From Bradyrhizobium sp. NFR13 (GTDB taxonomy: Bacteria; Pseudomonadota; Alphaproteobacteria; Rhizobiales; Xanthobacteraceae), in assembly GCF_900114605.1 (NCBI RefSeq), contig NZ_FOTP01000004.1:186001-250000 (forward strand): a stretch of 64,000 nt of DNA. Reading direction: 5' to 3'. Numbering within the stretch: position 1 is the first letter of the stretch; each line of letters begins with the position of its first letter. Both the position numbers and the translations under genes were made by a program. The notes under the pieces are model-generated. The model was not told where the DNA came from. It was given only the letters and a program-made list of their open reading frames with translations, and made no database searches. Below, piece after piece: positions 1 to 8,314 of this stretch.

Positions 1-1418
1 GATCGAATGACGTGCGAGACGCAGTCGTTCTCGACCCATGGCGCGCCATTCTGCGGGGCACCCTGATAGTTCTTGTGCCAGCAATCCTCTGTCCATTGAT
101 TGACGCCGCCACCCATATCGTAGAGCCCGAATGGGTTTGGCTTCAGGCTGCCGAGCTTGAGCGGCTGTTCGGCGGTGGCATCCGTGCAGTTCTTGCAATT
201 GGCCATGCCGGGCTGGAGCTGATCGCCCCACCAGTATTTCGTTTGCGTGCCGCCACGCGCGGCGTATTCCCATTCAGCTTCACTCGGGAGCCGAAAGGCT
301 TTTTGCGTTTCCTTTGCAAGCCACGCGACAAACTGCTTGGCATCGGTCCAGCTCACATCCGTGACCGGAATGTCGTCCCGCCCAGTCACCAGGAACGGGC
401 ATGCATTTGCAGCAGCGCACGCGTTCCACTCCCGAACCGAGACCGGATACTTGCTGATCGCGAAGGGCTTGATCGTGACCTGATGTATCGGTTTTTCCGA
501 TATGTCGTCATTGCTGCCCATCGTGAAGGTCCCGCCGGGGAGCGGGATCATGACAGGCTCTATGACCGGCTTTGGTGGTGCTGGCGGCGGGGGCGGGGCA
601 GGCGTGACGACCGGAGCAGGTTCAGACCGGGCTTGCTTGGCGGCGGGCGCCGATCGGGGGGCTGCATTCCCTGTCTCTTGCGGAGGCGCTGCGGGAGCCG
701 ACGCCTGATTGCCGATATCACTGCGCGGATAGGTCCTCATGTACCAGACGCCGGCGCCTGCGATCGCCAGCAGGATGGCGCAAAACGAAGCGATCAGAAC
801 AAGTTCACGTCGCTTCCGTACCTTGTTGAACGCCGCGGGATCAGGAAGCACCCGGTAAACGCGCACGGGGTCGGTAATGTTTTTGATCTTCCGATCTCCA
901 AGGGACTCATAGCCGCAGACGAGCTTGTGCTTGATCTGCTCGTAGATGCCACCCGAGATGTACACCTGGCCGGGGTCGGCAATGCCCTCGAGGCGCGCAG
1001 CTATATTGACGCCATCGCCGAAGACATCATTGGGCTCGATGATCACGTCTCCCAGATTGACCCCAATGCGATATTCGATCCATGAATTCTTTGGCAGCGC
1101 CGCGTTGCGCCCGATCATGCTTTGCTGGATGACGATGCCGCATCGAACGGCTTCGACCGGACTGTCGAAGATCGCAATGAACCCATCGCCAGTCGTCTTG
1201 ACGAGTTTGCCGTCATGCTCGGTAATGGTCGGCTCGATGAGGTCACGCTCGATGCGCTTCACGCGCGCATGCGTTTCTTCCTCGTCGAGTTCCATGAGGC
1301 GGCTATAACCGCAGATGTCTCCCACAACGATCGCCGCAAGGCGACGCGGCGATCCGGCGCGTGGGGCTGCGGGGTCCTTGCCCCTGCCAGAATTGATGTC
1401 ACGAATCTCGCCGCGCAT
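1..1418 (-). CDS. Adenylate/guanylate cyclase fused to formylglycine-generating-enzyme (SUMF1-type) domain, partial
   Basis: 472 codons run from an ATG at 1418 to the window edge, so the C-terminus is missing. Residues about 25-190 form a class III nucleotide cyclase domain: GDICGYSRL carries the first metal Asp, followed by TTGDGF and GDVIIEPNDVFGDGVNIA. A single membrane helix lies at about 205-226, then a Pro/Ala-rich linker (about 235-285). An FGE-sulfatase domain follows from about 285, with FTMGSND, VSWTDAKQFVAWL, LPSEAEWEYAARGG and ENDCVSHVIR just before the edge. The cyclase would be cytosolic and the FGE-like domain outside the inner membrane. FGE-like domains often bind ligands or act on C-type peptides rather than making formylglycine. 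The catalytic cysteine region lies beyond the window, so activity of that half cannot be judged. No GTG or TTG start upstream looks better. Confidence 0.85.
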   Translation of the reverse strand, partial: MRGEIRDINSGRGKDPAAPRAGSPRRLAAIVVGDICGYSRLMELDEEETHARVKRIERDLIEPTITEHDGKLVKTTGDGFIAIFDSPVEAVRCGIVIQQSMIGRNAALPKNSWIEYRIGVNLGDVIIEPNDVFGDGVNIAARLEGIADPGQVYISGGIYEQIKHKLVCGYESLGDRKIKNITDPVRVYRVLPDPAAFNKVRKRRELVLIASFCAILLAIAGAGVWYMRTYPRSDIGNQASAPAAPPQETGNAAPRSAPAAKQARSEPAPVVTPAPPPPPAPPKPVIEPVMIPLPGGTFTMGSNDDISEKPIHQVTIKPFAISKYPVSVREWNACAAANACPFLVTGRDDIPVTDVSWTDAKQFVAWLAKETQKAFRLPSEAEWEYAARGGTQTKYWWGDQLQPGMANCKNCTDATAEQPLKLGSLKPNPFGLYDMGGGVNQWTEDCWHKNYQGAPQNGAPWVENDCVSHVIR

Positions 1419-1631
1419 GACCCTGCGCCTCTACAACTGACACACGAGGTTCATTAGCCGTTCGGCCGACCGTCATGACGCTACGCTCAACGTCTCCGTC
1501 AGACAATTAGCTGAAATCGCCAATCGCATGATCCCGGAGCAGCCGCGCGGTAGCGAGATGACGAAGTCCCTCGCATTCGCTGTATCGATATACCCGGCGC
1601 CGATAGAATACCGCGGCAGCAGAACAGGTTC

Positions 1632-3209
1632 TCAGTTTACCTGCCGCTCTTTCCCGACCCAATACGGATCGCGCAATTGTCGTCGCAGGATCTTGCCCGA
1701 CGCATTCCGCGGCAATGCTGCAATGAAGTCGATCGTCTTCGGCGCCTTGAATCCCGCGATGCGCTCGCGCGTGAACTTCATCAGGTCGGTTGCGCTGAGC
1801 TCCTTGCCGGGTTTCAGCACCACCACGGCCTTCACCGCTTCGCCCCAAGTATCGTCGGGAATACCGATGACGGCGACCTCCGCCACATCCGGATGATCGC
1901 AGATCGCGCTTTCGACTTCGGCGGGATAGATGTTCTCGCCGCCGGAAATGATCATGTCCTTGATGCGGTCGTGGATGTAGAGGAAGCCGTCGCTGTCGAG
2001 ATAGCCGGCATCGCCAGTGCGCAGCCAGTTGTCGCGGTCGAGCGTGCGGGCAGTGGCGTCCGGCAGGTTCCAGTAGCCGACCATGTTCGACGCCGAGCGC
2101 GTCGCGATCTCGCCGACTTCACCTGTTGGCAGCGGTTTGCCGTTGGCATCGAGAATGGCGATCTCGATTCCCGGCAGCGCCTTGCCGGCGGAGCGCATGC
2201 AGTCGCGGCCCTCGATGTGATCTTCCGGCGCCAGCACCACGATGGTACCGGTGGTCTCGGTCATTCCGTACATCTGCACAAAGCCGCAGCCGAACACGCT
2301 GATGCATTCCTTAAGCAATGCAGCCGGGATCGGCGACGCGCCATACATGATATAGCGCAGCTTGCTGAAATCCATCTCGCACGCACGCGGCTGCCGCACG
2401 ATAAACTGCATCGCGGCCGGTACCAGGAACAGTTTGCTGATGCCGTAATCCCGGAAGAAATCGAGCACCTTGTTCGGGTCGAACTCCCGCGCGATCACGC
2501 TCTTGGCGCCGTGATAAAGCCCGAACACGGCCCAGCCGACGCCGCCGATATGAAATACCGGCATCGCTACCAGCGAGACATCGTCGGCGGTCCACACGTT
2601 CCAGTCCGGATTCGCGTCGGTGCCGCCGATGCGCAGCAGTGACAGGAAATTCTGGTGCGACAACATCGCGCCTTTTGGTTTCCCCGTGGTGCCCGACGTG
2701 TAGAGCTGGATTGCGACATCGTCCTTGGTCGTTGCGAGGTTCGGGTCGCGTTCGCTCTGCGCGTCGCGCCAGGCCGTAAAGTCCTGCCATTCCGGCGCGC
2801 CGCCTTCCATGGTCATGACGATGCGCACGCCCGGCATTTGCGGCTGCAGACCGCGAACGAGATCGACGAATTCCGGTCCGACGAACAGCACCTGTGCCTT
2901 CGCGTCGTCGACGATGAAGGCGATCTCCGGTCCGGCAAGGCGCCAGTTCACCGGCGCCGTCACCACCTTGGCCTTTACCGCGCCGGCAAGAAGCTCGATG
3001 AAGAGGTCGCTGTTCTTGCCGAGATAGGCGATGCGCTCATTGGCCTTGATGCCGAGCGCAATCAGCCCGTTGGCGACGCGGTTGGCATCGCGGTCGAGCT
3101 TGGCGAAGCTGGTGTCGCGCCCTTCGAACACCAATGCAGTCTTGTCGCCACGCGTTTGTGCCTGCACGCGAATGACATCGGCCAGCGTGGCCGCTTCCGT
3201 AACGGACAT
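1632..3209 (-). CDS. Acyl-CoA synthetase (AMP-forming ligase)
   Basis: A 525-residue member of the ANL superfamily that activates a carboxylic acid to acyl-AMP and then acyl-CoA. The ATP loop LYTSGTTGKPKG is at about 169-180, the A5 motif YGMTETTG at about 316, WLRTGD at about 390, the hinge motif DRIKDMIISGGENIYPAEVE after that, and the C-terminal lysine motif ASGKILRR near 506. Length and motif order fit fatty-acid/long-chain ligases, but chain-length preference cannot be read from sequence. The ATG at 3209 is preceded by a strong GGAGGGAGGG site. The AraC-type regulator on the same strand lies 154 bases upstream, and SDR and crotonase genes close by suggest a shared acyl-CoA catabolic pathway. 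Confidence 0.93.
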   Translation of the reverse strand: MSVTEAATLADVIRVQAQTRGDKTALVFEGRDTSFAKLDRDANRVANGLIALGIKANERIAYLGKNSDLFIELLAGAVKAKVVTAPVNWRLAGPEIAFIVDDAKAQVLFVGPEFVDLVRGLQPQMPGVRIVMTMEGGAPEWQDFTAWRDAQSERDPNLATTKDDVAIQLYTSGTTGKPKGAMLSHQNFLSLLRIGGTDANPDWNVWTADDVSLVAMPVFHIGGVGWAVFGLYHGAKSVIAREFDPNKVLDFFRDYGISKLFLVPAAMQFIVRQPRACEMDFSKLRYIMYGASPIPAALLKECISVFGCGFVQMYGMTETTGTIVVLAPEDHIEGRDCMRSAGKALPGIEIAILDANGKPLPTGEVGEIATRSASNMVGYWNLPDATARTLDRDNWLRTGDAGYLDSDGFLYIHDRIKDMIISGGENIYPAEVESAICDHPDVAEVAVIGIPDDTWGEAVKAVVVLKPGKELSATDLMKFTRERIAGFKAPKTIDFIAALPRNASGKILRRQLRDPYWVGKERQVN

Positions 3210-3363
3210 GTATTTCCCTCCCTCCGATTATTTTTTAGTTGCGGAGAGTGTGAGGGCGTCCGGTTGTGCTGACAAGATGGGAAAGGTGCTGCGGTGCGGT
3301 GAGAGCGGCGACTGCTGTGCGGAGTCATTTGGCTGATCTGCCGATGAAATCGTTTGGTCCAGA

Positions 3364-4167
3364 TCAGCTCGGGCTGCGTGTCCTACGTTGTCTGGCAAAA
3401 TAACGCGCTGGCGGCTCACCGAAGGCGCGACGAAACATCGCGATGAAGTTGCTGGGCGTAGCATAGCCAAGCGCTTCGGCCACATCCGCGACGGGTTCAT
3501 TGCCGGCCAGCCGTTCCAGCGCCAGCGTGAGGCGCGCCTGTTGTCGCCACTGCGTGAAGCTCATGCCGGTTTCGGCGGCGAATACGCGGCGTGCCGTTCG
3601 CTCTGAGAGGCCGGCGGCTTCGGCCAGTTCCTGCAGCGTCCGCGCATCATCTGGTCGCTTGATAAGCGTGTTGGCGATCCGCAATGCCCTGAGGTCGGTG
3701 GGCATGGGGAGATGGAGCGCTTCCCGCTGCGCATTTCGAATCTCGTCGAGCAAAACAGCGACGACGCGCCCTTGTTCTGACGTCAGCCGGTCGGCGTTGG
3801 TCCAGCTTGCGGCGCGTCTCACCAGAGCGCGTAGCAATTCACTACCGCCCATCACGCATGGCTGATCGGGCAGCGTCTTGCTTGCAGCAGGTGTCAGCAA
3901 CACGCCCCAGCCGCTGAGCACGCCGCTCATGGTTACCTTGTGCTTGAGGCGGGGCGGCAGCCAGCCGATACGCTGTGGCGGCAGCAGCCATGAACCATAT
4001 TTGGTGTGAACACGGATCAATCCGCTTTCGATGCAGAACAATTGACCGCGCAGGTGATGGTGCCAGTCGAGTTCGCGCGTGCCGAACCGGAACTTATCGC
4101 CAGGCTCATCGCTGCCCCAGATGGCGATTGCGGATGGTCCATCGAGGCGCTCGGTGAGCGAGGTCAT
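3364..4167 (-). CDS. AraC-family transcriptional regulator
   Basis: 267 residues from the ATG at 4167, which has an AAAAGG site nine bases upstream. An in-frame ATG at 4212 would add 15 residues with a poorer site. The N-terminal half is a cupin-like sensor (WHHHLRGQLFCIESGLIRV and PPQRIGWLPPRLKH), as in AraC-type regulators with a RmlC-like ligand domain. The C-terminal about 90 residues hold two helix-turn-helix motifs (LQELAEAAGLSERTARRVF; VADVAEALGYATPSNFIAMF) followed by the FRRAFGEPPARY signature. It is divergent from the small gene at 4297 across about 130 bases and upstream of the acyl-CoA ligase on the same strand; either could be its target. Confidence 0.92.
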   Translation of the reverse strand: MTSLTERLDGPSAIAIWGSDEPGDKFRFGTRELDWHHHLRGQLFCIESGLIRVHTKYGSWLLPPQRIGWLPPRLKHKVTMSGVLSGWGVLLTPAASKTLPDQPCVMGGSELLRALVRRAASWTNADRLTSEQGRVVAVLLDEIRNAQREALHLPMPTDLRALRIANTLIKRPDDARTLQELAEAAGLSERTARRVFAAETGMSFTQWRQQARLTLALERLAGNEPVADVAEALGYATPSNFIAMFRRAFGEPPARYFARQRRTRSPS

Positions 4168-4296
4168 GACACCATGCCTTTTCAGAACCGCTCCAGCCTG
4201 GCCGGTTCTCATTATTTTGCGTCCGAATGTCGTTAACGCGTTTGAGCGACCGGGTCTATCTCCGCATGCAGGTCAACGAACAGTCAGGAGACGACG

Positions 4297-4701
4297 ATGA
4301 GCCTCGATAACGGTGCCTTTCTCATTCACGATGTTGCGGCGTTCCCGGTCGTGTGGGTCCGGCATGATGAGATCCAGCCGGGAAGTGCGGCGCAGTGGGA
4401 GGTCGAGATGGACGATCTCATCGGTCGCAAGCAGCCCTTCGTCATGATCATGGCCAGTCACCATCATGATGAGGCGCATGAAGATCGCAAAGCGAGGGGG
4501 CTTTGGCTCAAGCGCAACAAAGCGACGCTCGCGCTGCTTTGCCGTGCCATTATTGCCGTCGAGCCGAATGCCGTCACACGCGTCCTCGTGGAAGCCCAGT
4601 CCGCACTTGCGACGAAGGCGTTCGGCATCAGTTCCGCGGTGGTCGCATCCGAGGACGAGGCGATGCGGGTTGCGCGCGAGCGGCTGCAGATTGCGCGTTG
4701 A
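4297..4701 (+). CDS. Conserved small protein, possibly SpoIIAA/STAS-like
   Basis: 134 residues, no signal peptide and no membrane helix. The start ATG follows CAGGAGACGACG, a good ribosome site. The chain shows beta-strand/helix alternation (FPVVWVRHDEI, WEVEMDDLIGRKQPFVMIMA) and ends in a basic helix. The pattern of a strand, a short exposed helix and a LIGRKQPFVMI strand recalls STAS/SpoIIAA-like single-domain proteins of proteobacteria, but I do not recognise the family with certainty. It is divergent from the AraC-type regulator, the usual arrangement for a regulator and its target. A convergent terminator follows at 4712. The function is unknown. Confidence 0.7.
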   Translation: MSLDNGAFLIHDVAAFPVVWVRHDEIQPGSAAQWEVEMDDLIGRKQPFVMIMASHHHDEAHEDRKARGLWLKRNKATLALLCRAIIAVEPNAVTRVLVEAQSALATKAFGISSAVVASEDEAMRVARERLQIAR

Positions 4702-4703
4702 TC

Positions 4704-4741
4704 AAAAAGAAAGCGAGGCTTCCACACGGGAGAGCCTCGCT
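4704..4741 (-). terminator. Rho-independent terminator for the SDR gene
   Basis: On the minus strand AGCGAGGCT pairs perfectly with AGCCTCGCT (4712-4741) and is followed by TTCTTTTT. It lies about 25 bases past the SDR stop, between convergent genes, and its stem may also serve the plus-strand gene ending at 4701. Confidence 0.8.
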
Positions 4742-4765
4742 GCCAGTCGAATTATTTTGCGGCTC

Positions 4766-5638
4766 TTACCCCCGCTGCGCCTTGTCCTTTTCGTTCTGCG
4801 CCTTGATGCTGTCGCGTGCCTGGATCCACTCGGCATCGGACCATTCGCGCAGCTGATAGAAGTTGCCGCCCATGGCCAGCGCCTGTGCGCCGTCCATGGC
4901 GATGGTCTCGCCACTGATCCAGTCGCAGCCGCCGGATATCAGGAACACCGCGAGGTTCTGCAACTCTTCCATCTTGCCGACGCGGCCCATGGGATTCCAT
5001 GCGCGGGTGCGTGCGCCGGCTTCGTCGCCGGGCTTGATGCGCTTGCTCATGCCTTCGGTGGGAATTTCGCCGGGCGCGATGGTGTTGAGGCGGATGCCGT
5101 AGCGGCCCCATTCGGTGGCCAGCGACATGGTCATGGCATGGATCGCGGACTTGCTCATCGCTGACGGCACCACATAAGGGCTGCCGTTGCGCACCCAGGT
5201 CACGGTGATCGACACGACATTGCCCGGCACCTTGTCGGCGATCCAGCGACGGCCCACGGCATGGGTCATGTAGAACGTGCCGTGCATCACCGTGTTGGCG
5301 ACCGCGTCGAAGCCGCGCGCCGACAGGTCCTGTGTCCGCGAGATGAAATTTCCAGCGGCATTGTTGATCAGGTCGGTGAGGGGGCCGTCGGCCCAGATGC
5401 CGTCGATCATCGCATCGACCGCCGCGGCGTCGCGGATATCGACACCGTGGCTGGTGACCTTGCCACCAAATTCCGCCATCAGCTCGGTTGCGGTCTCGTC
5501 GCATACAGCCTTGCGGCGACCGCAGATGTGCACTTCGGCGCCGAGTTCGAGAAATTTCGCTGCCATCGACTTGCCAAGGCCAGTGCCACCGCCTGTGACG
5601 AGGATTTTCCGGCCTGCGAGAAGCTGCTGATTGAACAT
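4766..5638 (-). CDS. SDR oxidoreductase, 2,4-dienoyl-CoA reductase-like
   Basis: 290 residues from the ATG at 5638, which is preceded by AGGTGG; an in-frame GTG at 5647 is less likely. The Rossmann motif VTGGGTGLGK is near the N-terminus, NNAAGNF follows at mid-chain, and the segment SPYVVPSAMSK matches the distinctive active-site segment of mitochondrial 2,4-dienoyl-CoA reductase (SGFVVPSASAK in human DECR1). In that family the catalytic Tyr lies 15 residues before the Lys, not in YxxxK. Here the aligned position is Trp148 (Lys163 is kept), so classical DECR chemistry is doubtful. The gene is divergent from the crotonase at 5752 across a region with an inverted repeat, which suggests shared control. 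Confidence 0.88.
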   Translation of the reverse strand: MFNQQLLAGRKILVTGGGTGLGKSMAAKFLELGAEVHICGRRKAVCDETATELMAEFGGKVTSHGVDIRDAAAVDAMIDGIWADGPLTDLINNAAGNFISRTQDLSARGFDAVANTVMHGTFYMTHAVGRRWIADKVPGNVVSITVTWVRNGSPYVVPSAMSKSAIHAMTMSLATEWGRYGIRLNTIAPGEIPTEGMSKRIKPGDEAGARTRAWNPMGRVGKMEELQNLAVFLISGGCDWISGETIAMDGAQALAMGGNFYQLREWSDAEWIQARDSIKAQNEKDKAQRG

Positions 5639-5675
5639 GGGTGCCACCTGATTTAAGAGGATGCGGACGGATTAA

Positions 5676-5691
5676 TTAGTTGATTGACTAA
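5676..5691. promoter_or_regulatory. Inverted repeat between divergent SDR and crotonase genes
   Basis: TTAGT-N6-ACTAA with perfect five-base arms sits in an AT-rich patch of the 113-base divergent intergenic region. Size and placement fit an operator for a small dimeric regulator (TetR, MarR or GntR type). No regulator gene is adjacent other than the AraC-type one at 3364. Confidence 0.4.
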
Positions 5692-5751
5692 ATCCCGACA
5701 ACGCTTTCCTGTAAAGCGACGATAAGAACAAGTCTAGGAAGGAAACCTCCC

Positions 5752-6561
5752 ATGGAAGATCGCATCTCTGTGTCCATGACGGACGGCGTTGCCGATGTTC
5801 GGCTGGTCCGCGCGGACAAGATGAATGCGCTGGATGCGGCGATGTTCGCGGCATTGGTTGATACCGCCGAGCGCCTGAGCCATGAGAAGGGCCTGCGCGC
5901 GGTGGTGCTGTCCGGCGAGGGCCGGGCGTTCTGCGCCGGCCTCGACATGGGACGATTCGCCGCGATGAACGACAATGGCGGCGACGGTATTGGCGGCGCG
6001 CAGAAGCGCGATCTGTCTCTGCGCACGCACGGCCTTTGCAATCACTCACAGCAGGCGGTGTGGGGCTGGCGTCAACTGCCGGTGCCAGTCATCGCCGCGG
6101 TTCATGGCGTCGCCTTCGGCGGCGGCTTTCAGGTCGCGCTCGGCGCCGATATGCGCTTTCTCGCGCCGGACACGCGAATGTCGGTGATGGAAATCAAATG
6201 GGGCCTCGTGCCCGACATGGCCGGCACGCCGATCCTCGCCAGCCTTGTGCGTGACGATATCCTGCGTGACCTCACTTACACCGGTCGCATCTTCTCGGCG
6301 CAGGAAGCCCTGAGCTACGGCCTTGCCACGCGCATATGCGACGATCCGCGCGCCGCCGCGCTCGAGACGGCGCGCGAGATCGCCGGCAAGAGCCCGGACG
6401 CGATCCGTGCCGCCAAACGCATGCTCAACAAGCTCTCGGTCGATCCCGGTCCTGCGTTGCTCGCCGAATCCGTCGAGCAGATGAAGCTGATGGGCGGTCC
6501 AAATCAGACCGAAGCGGTGCGCGCGAATATCGAGAAGCGTGCGCCGAGATTTATGGATTAG
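5752..6561 (+). CDS. Enoyl-CoA hydratase/isomerase (crotonase family)
   Basis: 269 residues, the normal crotonase length. The two oxyanion-hole segments are present: AFCAGLDM (about 60-67) and GVAFGGGFQVALGAD (about 118-132). The region after MSVMEIKWGLVPDMAG carries Glu148 and Asp155 as candidate acid/base residues, so hydratase and isomerase remain possible. The start ATG follows AGGAAGGAAACCTCCC. It is divergent from the dienoyl-CoA-reductase-like SDR and followed, after an intergenic repeat, by an acyl-CoA ligase. Together these would activate, hydrate and reduce an unsaturated acyl-CoA; the true substrate is not visible. Confidence 0.92.
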   Translation: MEDRISVSMTDGVADVRLVRADKMNALDAAMFAALVDTAERLSHEKGLRAVVLSGEGRAFCAGLDMGRFAAMNDNGGDGIGGAQKRDLSLRTHGLCNHSQQAVWGWRQLPVPVIAAVHGVAFGGGFQVALGADMRFLAPDTRMSVMEIKWGLVPDMAGTPILASLVRDDILRDLTYTGRIFSAQEALSYGLATRICDDPRAAALETAREIAGKSPDAIRAAKRMLNKLSVDPGPALLAESVEQMKLMGGPNQTEAVRANIEKRAPRFMD

Positions 6562-6572
6562 GAGATCAATAC

Positions 6573-6704
6573 TCCGTCCTCATCCCAGCCTGAACGCAAG
6601 TGCGTTTAGGGCGAGAGGAGGGCGCCCTTCGCGCGAGTCTCGAAGGATGGCGGCAAGCTCACTCATGCTTCGAGATGCGTGAAGACGCGCTCCTCACCAT
6701 GAGG
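6573..6704. repeat. Intergenic inverted repeat, family C copy 1
   Basis: Begins CCGTCCTCATCC and ends CTCCTCACCATGAGG, with internal TCTCGAAGGATGG and ATGCTTCGAGATGCG segments. The same elements, in the same order, recur at 51608-51720. Inverted outer arms and strictly intergenic placement indicate a dispersed palindromic element rather than a gene. Confidence 0.8.
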
Positions 6705-6759
6705 GGTTTTCGATAACAAACGACCACTCAATCAAAAACAAAAATCCGGAAACGTATTC

Positions 6760-8304
6760 ATGTCGACAAACTCCCTCTTCCAAGGCGTCATGTCAGGTGA
6801 TCGCCGCCGCGGCTTTGCCGAACTGACCGAACGTGCTGGTCGTATCGCCGGCGGGTTGTCGCGGCTCGGCGTCAGGCAGGGCGACAGCGTCAGCATCCTG
6901 ATGCGCAACGACATCGCGTTTGTCGAGGCAGCCTATGCGGTGGCGCAGCTCGGCGCTTACGGCGTGCCGGTGAACTGGCACTTCAAGCCGGAAGAGATCA
7001 CCTATGTCATCAAGGACTCCGGCAGCAATATCCTGATCGCCCATGCCGATATGCTGCATCAGCTGCGCGATGCGATCCCGCAGGGCATCGTGTCCCTGAG
7101 CGTGCCGACTCCGCCGGAGATCATCGCGAACTACAAGGTCGATCCCGCACGGCTCGGCACGCCGGACGGCGCCATCGATCTGGAGAGCTGGCTGACCGAA
7201 CAGGCGCCCTATGACGGCCCGGCGCTGCCGCAGCCGCACAACATGATCTACACGTCGGGCACGACTGGCCATCCGAAAGGCGTGCGCCGTTTCGCGCCGA
7301 CGCCGGAGCAGGCTGCGTCCGCCGACCAGATGCGTGCCCGCGTCTATGGCCTCAAGCCGGGCGCACGCGCGTTGCTGCCTGGACCGCTTTATCATTCGGC
7401 GCCGAATGCCTTCGCGCTGCGGGCCGGGCGCCTTGGCGGCGCGCTGGTGTTGATGCCGCGCTTTGATCCCGAAGAATTCCTGCGCGTGGTACAGGACGAG
7501 AAGATCGACACCATCTTCATGGTGCCGACCATGTTCATTCGCCTGATGAAACTGCCCGAGGACATCAGAAAGAAATACGACGTGTCGTCGCTGCGCCACA
7601 TCATCCATGCCGCCGCGCCGTGCCCGGCCGACGTGAAGACCGCGATGATCGACTGGTGGGGCCCGGTGATCTACGAATTCTATGGCTCGACCGAATCCGG
7701 CGCCGTGACCTTCGCCAATTCCGAAGATGCGCTGAAGAAGCCCGGGACTGTCGGTAAGATCGCGCCCGGCGCTGAATTGCGCTTCCTCGGCGATAATGGC
7801 GAGATTCTGCCGCAAGGCGAGATCGGCGAGATCTATTCGCGCATCGCCGGCAATCCGGATTTCACCTATCACAACAAACCCGAAAAGCGCGCCGAGATCG
7901 ACCGCGACGGCTTCATAACCTCGGGCGATGTCGGCTATCTCGATGCCGACGGCTATGTCTTCATCTGCGACCGCAAGCGCGACATGGTGATCTCGGGCGG
8001 CGTCAACATCTATCCGGCCGAAATCGAGTCCGCGCTGCATGCGCTGCCGGGTGTTCACGACTGCGCCGTATTCGGGATTCCTGACGAGGAGTTCGGCGAG
8101 TCCCTGATGGCGGTGATCGAGCCTCAGCCGGGTGTGGTGCTCGACCTTGCGACGGTGCGTGCCGATCTGAAGAAGGCACTGGCCGACTACAAGGTGCCGA
8201 AGCAGATGGAGATCCAGAACAATCTGCCGCGCGAAGACTCCGGCAAGATCTTCAAGCGGAGGCTGCGCGATCCCTATTGGGCAAAAGCGGGACGGACGAT
8301 CTAG
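6760..8304 (+). CDS. Acyl-CoA synthetase (AMP-forming ligase), second copy
   Basis: 514 residues of the ANL superfamily. ATP loop YTSGTTGHPKG at about 164-174, FYGSTESG at about 306-313, ITSGDVGY near 386, DRKRDMVISGGVNIYPAEIE, and the catalytic-lysine motif SGKIFKRRLRDP near 493. The N-terminal domain is shorter than usual, starting almost at the GFAELTERAGRIAGGL helix. The acceptor region (PGPLYHSAPNAFALRAG) differs from the ligase at 1632, so the two probably use different acids. The stop codon is directly followed by the ribosome site of the solute-binding-protein gene, giving a two-gene operon that couples uptake to CoA activation. Confidence 0.92.
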   Translation: MSTNSLFQGVMSGDRRRGFAELTERAGRIAGGLSRLGVRQGDSVSILMRNDIAFVEAAYAVAQLGAYGVPVNWHFKPEEITYVIKDSGSNILIAHADMLHQLRDAIPQGIVSLSVPTPPEIIANYKVDPARLGTPDGAIDLESWLTEQAPYDGPALPQPHNMIYTSGTTGHPKGVRRFAPTPEQAASADQMRARVYGLKPGARALLPGPLYHSAPNAFALRAGRLGGALVLMPRFDPEEFLRVVQDEKIDTIFMVPTMFIRLMKLPEDIRKKYDVSSLRHIIHAAAPCPADVKTAMIDWWGPVIYEFYGSTESGAVTFANSEDALKKPGTVGKIAPGAELRFLGDNGEILPQGEIGEIYSRIAGNPDFTYHNKPEKRAEIDRDGFITSGDVGYLDADGYVFICDRKRDMVISGGVNIYPAEIESALHALPGVHDCAVFGIPDEEFGESLMAVIEPQPGVVLDLATVRADLKKALADYKVPKQMEIQNNLPREDSGKIFKRRLRDPYWAKAGRTI

Positions 8305-8314
8305 GAGGGTGATG

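Noticed and set aside
12-1085. 357-codon plus-strand frame
   Set aside because: Low-complexity Arg/Gly-rich translation; the minus strand holds the clear cyclase-FGE protein over the same bases.
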